64,000 nucleotides of DNA from Winogradskyella epiphytica (lineage in GTDB: Bacteria; Bacteroidota; Bacteroidia; Flavobacteriales; Flavobacteriaceae), in assembly GCF_003217215.1 (NCBI RefSeq), contig NZ_QJTD01000003.1, positions 124,001 through 188,000 of the forward strand, written 5' to 3'. Shown here in pieces: positions 36,067-42,902 of this stretch. A model generated the notes under the pieces. It did not search any database. It was not told where the DNA came from and saw only the letters and a list, made by a program, of their open reading frames with translations. Position 1 is the stretch's first letter, and each line of letters begins with the position of its first letter. A program made the translations under genes and the position numbers.

Positions 36067-36528
36067 TTACTTCCAAAATTCATCAGTCAAGTTGTCTTCA
36101 AAGGCTTCTGGTTGATGAATTTTCTCTATTTGAAGCAGTTCTTCTTCCGTTGCTATTTTTTGAATCTCTGGGAAGAGTACTCGTTCTTCAAATCGAATAT
36201 GTTGATCTAACTTTTCTTCAATTCTATTTAGTGTCTTTACATCATCACCCGTTTCTTCAAATAAACGTTTTAAGCGTCTGTGATCAGCTAAAGCACGTTT
36301 AATTAAATCGTTTTCAGCATCTAGAATAGGGAAGATGTGGGCTTCTTCAATTTCGAAATGCGGAATTAAATGGTTTTCATAAAACCAATTTGCATATACT
36401 CTAATGCGTTCTGGCTCTATATCTTTACTAAAGCCTGATCGGATTTTCCAAGATAATAATAAACCATGATGATGTTCTCTACTTAAGGGTTGTAAAGCTT
36501 TATGTCGTTTTTGAGGTTTAGGTTGCAT
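36067..36528 (-). CDS. hemerythrin-domain protein
   Basis: 153 residues forming one four-helix hemerythrin bundle. Candidate di-iron ligands are H19-H21 (REHHHG), H57 and E61 (HFEIEEAH), H83 (ADHRRL) and H110 with E114/E115 (HIRFEERVLFPE). Such proteins bind oxygen, NO or sense iron. The 5' end overlaps the membrane-protein gene by 46 bases, so the two are translationally linked. Its location next to RIC, NirK and an Rrf2 regulator suggests a part in NO tolerance, which is inference. Confidence 0.88.
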   Translation of the reverse strand: MQPKPQKRHKALQPLSREHHHGLLLSWKIRSGFSKDIEPERIRVYANWFYENHLIPHFEIEEAHIFPILDAENDLIKRALADHRRLKRLFEETGDDVKTLNRIEEKLDQHIRFEERVLFPEIQKIATEEELLQIEKIHQPEAFEDNLTDEFWK

Positions 36529-37712
36529 TGTTTTTTGTGTTTAAAAATGTGAACTAAAATTAAGCCGATGCCTAAGGGTAATAAGAGACTAAAAATGAAT
36601 AATAATAGGTGATAATGTGTAATTAGTCCGCTTCCTATATAAAACATTCCGCCTTGAACTAATAGAAGTAATTCCGTTAGAATAAAGCCTATGAGAAAGC
36701 TATAAATACCTAAATATAAGGTTTTAGAATGACCAACCACGCTTGAATTAAGAATAAAAGAAAATAGGAAACCTGAGATGACGCCAAGCATCAATAAATG
36801 TATAAATCCAATTACAAAATTTCGTTGGTAGAAAACTGTTTGTGCAAATTCTGGTAGAATGGTAACGATTTGAAAGAGAACTTTCAATATAAAGCAAACT
36901 ACGGTGAAAACATACATGAGATAGAGTAGTTTAGAATGCTTGTTTGTAACGATATTCTGCTTAGGCGATACGATTTTTAAGAATAGTATAAGCATTGCTA
37001 TTTGCAATAAAACGCCAATTGTATTAATCCATATTAAGGCATCATGAGGGCTAAACCAATGAATTGGTAAAGCCATCGTTAGAATGGTTGACCCTATTAA
37101 AACATAGAAAAAGTTTTTAAATACCGACGAATATTCAATTTTAAGTAAATGAAAAAGAACAGCTATAACCGCAATTAAAAACCAACCATTAAATTGAAAA
37201 TGTAAAAAGAATTGGATCGCAGTTTGATAAAAAGCTGAGGTAGATCCTAAAGTTACTACAGCAGGACCTAAGCACCATACTCCAAAGGTGGATAAAACCA
37301 TGAAAGCCAGTGACGCTTTTATGAGCAAACTTGTAGCTTTGGATTCTGTTTCGTGATGTTTCCAGATAAGATAGGCAAAGTAGTAACTACAAAAAATATG
37401 TAAGGTCGAAAAACTAATTGAAATCGCTTCGTAGCCTTGAATAGGAAAGCTAATCATCATTCCTAGTACGGCAATTTCGGTAATCCAAAACAAACGGTTA
37501 TAAGGCTTGGTTTTATTTGGTATAAAGTAATGAACGTATAAGGTAAAAATCATCAAATAGACCCAGCCTAACATAGCCACGTGAGAATGGGCATGCGTCA
37601 GGAATCTATAATTAATACCAATTGGTTCTAAAAAGGAATAACGCAGCGCTAATCCCATAAGGGCTGCGACTAAAAAATTACTCAAACATATTAGAACTAA
37701 CTTAGCTTGCAT
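36483..37712 (-). CDS. polytopic membrane protein resembling heme-copper oxidase subunit I/NnrS, uncharacterised
   Basis: 409 residues with about twelve hydrophobic segments. Histidine groups lie at membrane positions that echo heme-copper oxidases: THAHSHVAMLGWVY (H40, H42, H44) in helix 2, FFLHFQFNGWF near residue 170, RNFVIGFIHLLMLGV near 297 and ITHYHLLLF near 366. It is too short for, and different from, CcoN or NorB, and has no CuB-Tyr motif that I can identify. It may bind heme and act on NO, like NnrS, but this is inference from context (nirK, RIC, hemerythrin). The hemerythrin gene overlaps its 3' end by 46 bases. Confidence 0.7.
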   Translation of the reverse strand: MQAKLVLICLSNFLVAALMGLALRYSFLEPIGINYRFLTHAHSHVAMLGWVYLMIFTLYVHYFIPNKTKPYNRLFWITEIAVLGMMISFPIQGYEAISISFSTLHIFCSYYFAYLIWKHHETESKATSLLIKASLAFMVLSTFGVWCLGPAVVTLGSTSAFYQTAIQFFLHFQFNGWFLIAVIAVLFHLLKIEYSSVFKNFFYVLIGSTILTMALPIHWFSPHDALIWINTIGVLLQIAMLILFLKIVSPKQNIVTNKHSKLLYLMYVFTVVCFILKVLFQIVTILPEFAQTVFYQRNFVIGFIHLLMLGVISGFLFSFILNSSVVGHSKTLYLGIYSFLIGFILTELLLLVQGGMFYIGSGLITHYHLLLFIFSLLLPLGIGLILVHIFKHKKQCNLNLKNDIKLYNP

Positions 37713-37748
37713 CGTTGAAATTTACGATTCGAAATGTAGTGAAATAAA

Positions 37749-37797
37749 TAAAAAAAATCCCAAGATATGGTTTTAATCACACCTCAGGATTTTCTGG
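37749..37797 (-). terminator. terminator downstream of ric
   Basis: On the minus strand aaaatcc and tgaggtgtg pair with catatcttg and ggatttt (allowing several G-T pairs), followed by a T run. It separates ric from the downstream membrane-protein gene. Confidence 0.65.
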
Positions 37798-37807
37798 TAA
37801 AACTTGA

Positions 37808-38542
37808 TTAATAGCTGATTTGTTTCTCAAGTTTTATGGCTTCAGGAAATAGAATATTATTTTCTAAATGTATATGTAGATGTAAATCTTTCTCAAACTC
37901 ATCTAACATGGCGTAAGTCACTTTATAGGTGTTACATGCATCTGAAGGCGGCGTATAGTTATCCGTTAATTCAGCAATTTCTCTGAAACGCTGCCCTTCA
38001 TTATCATGCTCTTCCATCATCATAGCTATTGGGTTCTCAACTGTGCCAAATTGTGGAGATTGAACTGGCGAATTGGCTAATTTGGCTTTTACCATCCTTT
38101 TTACAAAAGGGAAGAGAATCAGTTCTTCTTTCTTCATGTGGGATGCTAATTCACCGGTAGATGCATAGAATAAGTCTTTTATTTTGAATAATTCAGGATG
38201 TCTTTCTCCATGGACTTTACATAATTTATCTAAAAATTGACGTAAAACTGGAGTTTTCTCCTCGACATATCTGTGGTGTTTCTTTTCAATATATTCTGCC
38301 AATAAATCTATTGGCCACGATTTATAATCAATTGATTCTCCGGTTTTAGAATTTATAACCTGATGCAGTTCTTCTAGAACCTGTGAACTGTCTATGCCTT
38401 TCTTTTTGCAAGCTTCTTCAACAGTTCTATTTCCATTGCAACAAAAATCGATTTTATACTTTGAAAAGATAGCGGCTGTTCTGAAATCATCAGCAACATA
38501 TTGCCCAATTTCTTTTTGAGAGTTCATTTGAAGTGTTTCCAT
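37808..38542 (-). CDS. ric: iron-sulfur cluster repair di-iron protein (RIC/ScdA/YtfE)
   Basis: 244 residues. The N-terminal ScdA domain contains the cysteine pair C34-C35 in DFCCNGNRTVEEAC. The rest is a hemerythrin-type bundle with histidine/acid ligands in EKKHHRYVEE, HMKKEELILFPF, MMEEHDNEGQRF and HLHIHLENNILFPEA. RIC proteins rebuild Fe-S clusters damaged by NO or peroxide. The gene lies just below an Rrf2-type regulator and beside nirK, whose product makes NO. A 14-bp perfect palindrome lies 16 bases upstream of the start. Confidence 0.94.
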   Translation of the reverse strand: METLQMNSQKEIGQYVADDFRTAAIFSKYKIDFCCNGNRTVEEACKKKGIDSSQVLEELHQVINSKTGESIDYKSWPIDLLAEYIEKKHHRYVEEKTPVLRQFLDKLCKVHGERHPELFKIKDLFYASTGELASHMKKEELILFPFVKRMVKAKLANSPVQSPQFGTVENPIAMMMEEHDNEGQRFREIAELTDNYTPPSDACNTYKVTYAMLDEFEKDLHLHIHLENNILFPEAIKLEKQISY

Positions 38543-38557
38543 AATATTAAGTATTTC

Positions 38558-38571
38558 GGATATATATATCC
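38558..38571. promoter_or_regulatory. 14-bp palindrome between rrf2 and ric
   Basis: ggatatatatatcc, a perfect dyad 16-29 bases before the ric ATG. A candidate operator for the Rrf2 regulator encoded next to it. Confidence 0.5.
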
Positions 38572-38592
38572 TATTTATGTTTAAATTTTTTT

Positions 38593-39027
38593 TTATATTT
38601 TCAAAAATGATGCGCCAGATGTAATATTTAGTGCCAATTCTTCTAAAGATGTATGCTCTAACATGAACTTTAAATCGTCTCTAACTAATTTGAATTTATC
38701 ATGTACTGGACAAGGATGGGCTTCATTGCAACTTTGTAATCCCAATCCACAGCCTTTATAAATTTGATCGCCATCAATCGCATTAACGATCTGTGCTAAT
38801 TTTATTTTTGAAATGGTGTCCTTATCAATTTCAAACCCGCCATAGGCGCCTTTCACAGATTTTATAATATGATGTCTTACTAAATCTTGAAGTATCTTAG
38901 CTGTAAAGGCAGTTGGTGAATCAATTTCCTTAGAAATTTCTTTCGGACTAACACGTCGACCATCATAAGAATTGATCGCTATGAAAATCGTTGCTTTTAT
39001 ACCATATTCACAGGCTTTTGAAAACAC
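38593..39027 (-). CDS. Rrf2-family regulator (NsrR/IscR-like)
   Basis: About 144 residues. The winged helix starts FSKACEYGIKATIFIA and includes VSPKEISKEIDSPTAFTAKIL. The sensory loop has three cysteines spaced C-x6-C-x5-C (CGLGLQSC, NEAHPC), suitable for an Fe-S cluster. I place the start at GTG 39027-39025. The longer frame begins with TTG inside the -7 promoter box and would add seven unlikely residues (LYYNYWF). It lies 50 bases upstream of ric. By family and position it probably senses NO or Fe-S state and controls ric, but IscR-type functions are also possible. Confidence 0.85.
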   Translation of the reverse strand: MFSKACEYGIKATIFIAINSYDGRRVSPKEISKEIDSPTAFTAKILQDLVRHHIIKSVKGAYGGFEIDKDTISKIKLAQIVNAIDGDQIYKGCGLGLQSCNEAHPCPVHDKFKLVRDDLKFMLEHTSLEELALNITSGASFLKI

Positions 39028-39045
39028 AAACCAATAATTATAATA

Positions 39046-39053
39046 CAAATATA
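39046..39053 (-). promoter_or_regulatory. -7 box of rrf2-ric
   Basis: TATATTTG on the minus strand, the strongest form of TAnnTTTG, about 18 bases before the GTG start chosen for rrf2. A TAGGAT word (39070-39075) lies just upstream. Confidence 0.6.
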
Positions 39054-39102
39054 ATGTATTATTTTTATATAGGATAGTTTTGTCTTAATTAAAATATAAT
39101 AT

Positions 39103-39804
39103 TTAATGACATTCGATAGTGCTTGTTGCTGTTTCCACAATTGGAGCAGGAGAGATGTAAGGAATACCTAAGCCTAATCCACGAAGAATAAACAAAACAC
39201 CAATAATAACAACAAAAACCGGAATAGCTTTTTGAATACGTTGCTTAATCGTAGTATTTAAAAATTTACCTAAATAAATAGCTGTGGTCATTAATGGAAT
39301 GGTACCAATTCCAAACAGAATCATATAAAAACTTCCTTCTACCAAGCTACCAGTGGCAATAGATCCGAAAACAGCCATATAAACTAATCCGCAAGGTAGA
39401 AAACCATTAAGAAAACCTATGGTTAAAAAGGTATCTGCTGTTTTCTTTTTTAAGGCTTTACCCAAAGACGTCTTTACTTTTGAAATAAGCTTATAAAGTG
39501 GTTGTGAGAGGTTGTATTTGCCAATTGTTTTATGAGGTAATATGACAATGACAATCATTAAAACACCAATAATAATAGAGAGTTGTTGCTGAATGCCAAA
39601 TAGAGAAAAACTCTTCCCGACCAGTCCAAAAACTAAACCAATGATACTATAAGCCAATAGCCTACCAAAATGGTAAATACCGATTTGACTTACTTTTCTA
39701 AATGAATTGGATCTATCTACAGGCAACATAAAAGCAATAGGACCACACATGCCAACGCAGTGCAGACTTCCTAATAAACCTAATATGAGCGCAGATATAA
39801 GCAT
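39103..39804 (-). CDS. SafE/TauE-like membrane protein of the cco cluster
   Basis: 233 residues with six membrane segments. The first holds LGLLGSLHCVGMCGPIAFML, with the H-C-x3-C arrangement typical of the SafE-type copper/thiol transport proteins found in cbb3 gene clusters. The fourth has GFLNGFLPCGLVYMA with another conserved Pro-Cys. Such proteins are thought to help metal supply or cytochrome maturation for the oxidase. It directly abuts the FixH gene (39804/39805) and is the last gene of the cco operon. Confidence 0.85.
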   Translation of the reverse strand: MLISALILGLLGSLHCVGMCGPIAFMLPVDRSNSFRKVSQIGIYHFGRLLAYSIIGLVFGLVGKSFSLFGIQQQLSIIIGVLMIVIVILPHKTIGKYNLSQPLYKLISKVKTSLGKALKKKTADTFLTIGFLNGFLPCGLVYMAVFGSIATGSLVEGSFYMILFGIGTIPLMTTAIYLGKFLNTTIKQRIQKAIPVFVVIIGVLFILRGLGLGIPYISPAPIVETATSTIECH

Positions 39805-40251
39805 TTAATATGTGATTTCTTTTTTAAAGAGATAAGAATTAGTGTTATATTTCCAATCTACTTTAATGTTCCAACGACCATCCAACAAACGCTTGTCAGG
39901 TATGAGCAAATTATGGTTAGATAGTGAAATCTCAGTTTCAAAATCTAATTGTTTGTTAGATGGTCTATATAGGAACACTTTACCTTCAATATTTTTAATG
40001 TTTAAGTTCTCTGGAAAAGTGATTACAATACCTTCTTTGGTTGTTTTTAGAGTAATATTACTTTTTAAATGTTTTGCATTTTCTTCATGATCCAAGTCGG
40101 CTTGAAACTGAAGCTCCTGACCGTAATAATCTTCCACTACTAAATCGTGATCATATTTACGATCTGTACTCATGCTAATTACAAAGTACATGATAAAGGA
40201 TATAAAACATACAAATGCAATTACGATTGCGGTTCCCCAATTTATTTTCAT
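39805..40251 (-). CDS. ccoH: FixH/CcoH-type oxidase assembly protein
   Basis: 148 residues: one N-terminal membrane helix (about 6-27) and a small exported beta domain (FixH family) with the VVEDYYGQELQFQADLD segment after the helix and DGRWNIKVDWKYNTNSYLFKKEI at the end. In other bacteria CcoH is needed for stable assembly of CcoN, CcoO and CcoP. It lies between ccoG (92 bases upstream) and the SafE-like gene (0 bases), within the cco operon. Confidence 0.87.
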   Translation of the reverse strand: MKINWGTAIVIAFVCFISFIMYFVISMSTDRKYDHDLVVEDYYGQELQFQADLDHEENAKHLKSNITLKTTKEGIVITFPENLNIKNIEGKVFLYRPSNKQLDFETEISLSNHNLLIPDKRLLDGRWNIKVDWKYNTNSYLFKKEITY

Positions 40252-40268
40252 AATTCTTTTATTTTATT

Positions 40269-40285
40269 CCTGAATAACATTCAGG
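40269..40285. repeat. small hairpin between ccoG and ccoH
   Basis: cctgaat / attcagg with a three-base loop in the 92-bp gap. No T tract follows on the minus strand, so it is more likely an mRNA processing or stability element than a full terminator. Confidence 0.4.
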
Positions 40286-40343
40286 GCTTTATCATATTCT
40301 CGACAACTTTTGAGCTGAAAATGTTTAAAGCTTGTGCTCTTTT

Positions 40344-41768
40344 TTAATTGAAACTTCTAGGTCCTAAGAATGTTACCGAGGTGGTTTCAATAATCTCATC
40401 ATTACTATAAAGATCTATCATCACCTCATTTTTATCACCAGACAAATCACTTTGTTTCAATTCTATAAATAGAGTGCCTTCTGCAATACCTTGGGCATCT
40501 ACGTTAAATGTTTCTGAAGTAGACACTACATTTATAGTACCATCCCAACCTCTCAGCTTAAAGGTGATATCATCAAATTCTTGAGTGGTTTTATTAACCA
40601 GCTTAAAGGTGTAAACATTACTAATAATACCGTTGTCTTTATGTTCATACAACTGACCTGGTAATCGTAATATTCTTGCTTCAACATCGCTTCTCAATAA
40701 TAACATACCAGCTAAAATTCCAATTAATATGGTGAGTACGGCCATGTACCCTTTCATACGAGCGGTTAATTTAAAGGGCTCTTTCTTTTCAATTTCATCT
40801 TCACTGGCAAAACGGATTAAGCCTTTTGGAAGATTAATACTTTCCATAATATGGTCGCATTCATCGATACATGCGGTGCAATTCACACATTCTAATTGGG
40901 TACCGTTTCTAATATCGATTCCTGTAGGACATACATTAACACATTGAGAACAATCTATACAATCTCCATGGCCTAGAGCTGCTCTGTCTTCCTTTTTTCT
41001 AAACTTTTTTCTACCATTCTCTCCTTCACCACGTTTGTGGTCGTAGGCGACAACAATAGATTTATTATCTAAAAGTACTCCTTGTAAACGGCCATAAGGA
41101 CATGCAATAATGCACACTTGTTCTCTAAACCAGGCAAATACAAAATAGAAAACGGCTGTAAAGATGAGTAATGGTATCAATGTGCCAGCATGTTCAAAAG
41201 GCCCTTCAGTAATATACTTTATAAGTTTATCACTACCTATTAAATACGCTAGAAAAACATTGGCTATTAAAAACGAAATGACCAAAAAGATAAACCATTT
41301 TAATGCGCGTTTACGAATTTTTTCTGCATTCCATTTTTGTCGATCTAAGCGCATTTGTTTGTTTCGGTCACCATCAATCCAATATTCAATCCGTCTAAAA
41401 ACCATTTCCATAAAAATGGTCTGTGGACAGATCCATCCGCAAAATACACGACCAAAGCCTACGGTGAATAGGGTTATAAAAATAACTCCAATCAACATAG
41501 AGATGACAAAGAGATAAAAATCTTGAGGCCAGAATGGAAATCCAAAAATATTGAATCGTCTTTCTAGGATATTAAATAATAGAAACTGATTACCATTAAT
41601 TTTGATGAAGGGTGCGGCAAATAAAAAGGCTAATAATACATAGCTTACGAGCTTACGCTTTTCATATAATGGTCCAGAGGGTTTTTTAGGAAAAACCCAC
41701 TTGCGTTTACCTTCTTCGTCAATTGTACCAATTGAATCTCTAAAAACTTCATTTCCTGGCGTTTCCAT
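40344..41768 (-). CDS. ccoG: cbb3 oxidase accessory ferredoxin CcoG (FixG/RdxA)
   Basis: 474 residues with five to six membrane helices and two 4Fe-4S motifs in CIDCSQCVNVCPTGID and CVNCTACIDECDHIM. An earlier CGWICPQTIFMEMVFRRIEY is also a family signature. The C-terminal ~110 residues are an immunoglobulin-like exported domain. CcoG takes part in copper handling and reduction for cbb3 oxidase assembly. It lies in the operon between ccoP (55 bases) and ccoH. Confidence 0.95.
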   Translation of the reverse strand: METPGNEVFRDSIGTIDEEGKRKWVFPKKPSGPLYEKRKLVSYVLLAFLFAAPFIKINGNQFLLFNILERRFNIFGFPFWPQDFYLFVISMLIGVIFITLFTVGFGRVFCGWICPQTIFMEMVFRRIEYWIDGDRNKQMRLDRQKWNAEKIRKRALKWFIFLVISFLIANVFLAYLIGSDKLIKYITEGPFEHAGTLIPLLIFTAVFYFVFAWFREQVCIIACPYGRLQGVLLDNKSIVVAYDHKRGEGENGRKKFRKKEDRAALGHGDCIDCSQCVNVCPTGIDIRNGTQLECVNCTACIDECDHIMESINLPKGLIRFASEDEIEKKEPFKLTARMKGYMAVLTILIGILAGMLLLRSDVEARILRLPGQLYEHKDNGIISNVYTFKLVNKTTQEFDDITFKLRGWDGTINVVSTSETFNVDAQGIAEGTLFIELKQSDLSGDKNEVMIDLYSNDEIIETTSVTFLGPRSFN

Positions 41769-41823
41769 TACTTTATTAAATTAACTATTATTTAGAAAAA
41801 ATCTTCTAATTCCAGTGTTATAT

Positions 41824-42714
41824 TTACTCATCAGTGTCTTCTGGTACCCAAATATCACCTTCCGCTGCCTTTGGATTGGCAGGAGTGGTGCCCTGAAACT
41901 GTAAGACGTAACTAGCCACCTGTGCCATTTCTAGAGGTTTTAAACTTTGTTTCCAAGCCACCATACCTTTACCAGAACGTCCACCTTCAGATATCGTTTT
42001 AAATACGTTTTTGATGCCTCCACCTAAAATCCAATGTTTATCGGTTAGATTTGGACCAATTCCACCACCACCATCAGCCATGTGGCAGGCCACGCAGTTG
42101 GTTTCAAAAATCTTTTTACCAGCATTTAAATCCGCGGTTTCAGTTAATACTTCTACAGTGTTAATATCCACTAAACCTTTAGCTGTCTTTTTATATGCTT
42201 CAATGGCAGCATTAGCTTCTGCGTATTCAATTTCATATTCTACAAATTGGTCATCTGCATCCAAAACATGATAACGAACCATATATATCACAGCAAAAAC
42301 TATAGAGATATAGAAGGAGTACACCCACCAAGGTGGTAAATTATTATCTAATTCTTTAATACCATCGTAATTATGGTCTAATATAATTTCACCTTCTTCT
42401 TCAATTGGTTTCTGTTTACCAACTAATTTAGAATACAATGCTTTTAATTTTGTGAATTGAGGTGTTTTAGATCGTGACGCTTCGTAGCGTTTTTTTCCTT
42501 CCTCATCTAAGCTTTGATAAAGAATATTATCTAAGGAGTTGACAATACCTTCAATGGCAATAAGCACTAGTAATATTAAAAATAAAAATAGTAAAATAAT
42601 TGGCTGCTCAATAAAAGCAGGCTTATCTCCTGAATCTACAAAGTACTCTACGAGTCCAGCAATGGCAAAAAACACTACAGGTACTCTAATGTATGATGGG
42701 ATTAAATGTCTCAT
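41824..42714 (-). CDS. ccoP: cbb3 oxidase subunit CcoP with a single heme c
   Basis: 296 residues. The N-terminal part has three hydrophobic segments (about 10-25, 37-58 and 130-148). The C-terminal part has one cytochrome c domain with CVACH and a likely axial Met in GKGMVAWK. Canonical CcoP has two hemes, so this is the one-heme version. It overlaps ccoQ by four bases (ATGA). The role is electron transfer from periplasmic donors to CcoNO. Confidence 0.93.
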   Translation of the reverse strand: MRHLIPSYIRVPVVFFAIAGLVEYFVDSGDKPAFIEQPIILLFLFLILLVLIAIEGIVNSLDNILYQSLDEEGKKRYEASRSKTPQFTKLKALYSKLVGKQKPIEEEGEIILDHNYDGIKELDNNLPPWWVYSFYISIVFAVIYMVRYHVLDADDQFVEYEIEYAEANAAIEAYKKTAKGLVDINTVEVLTETADLNAGKKIFETNCVACHMADGGGGIGPNLTDKHWILGGGIKNVFKTISEGGRSGKGMVAWKQSLKPLEMAQVASYVLQFQGTTPANPKAAEGDIWVPEDTDE

Positions 42715-42896
42715 ATTGTGGTATCGTTTTGATTGTCTAATGGAATATTACTAACTGTGGTGATATAATCTTTCTTAGCTGTGATTACCCAATAGAATAA
42801 CACAACAAAGAATATAAAGAAAATAAGAAGCGATATCAATGGGTATATCTCAATCCCTGTAATACTTTCTAAATGACCTTTTATAAATTTGAACAT
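42711..42896 (-). CDS. ccoQ: cbb3 oxidase subunit CcoQ
   Basis: A 61-residue protein with one membrane helix (about 18-38), followed by a short charged tail. Position between ccoNO (6 bases) and ccoP (4-base overlap) and its size identify it as CcoQ, which stabilises the oxidase complex. Sequence conservation of this subunit is low, so the call rests mostly on context. Confidence 0.85.
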   Translation of the reverse strand: MFKFIKGHLESITGIEIYPLISLLIFFIFFVVLFYWVITAKKDYITTVSNIPLDNQNDTTI

Positions 42897-42902
42897 AATA
42901 AA

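Noticed and set aside
36483..37712. Naming the membrane protein NnrS or NorB
   Set aside because: The histidine pattern is suggestive only; no full family signature could be confirmed by eye.
41164..41517. Plus-strand 117-codon frame
   Set aside because: Antisense to ccoG, whose Fe-S motifs and membrane helices are clear.
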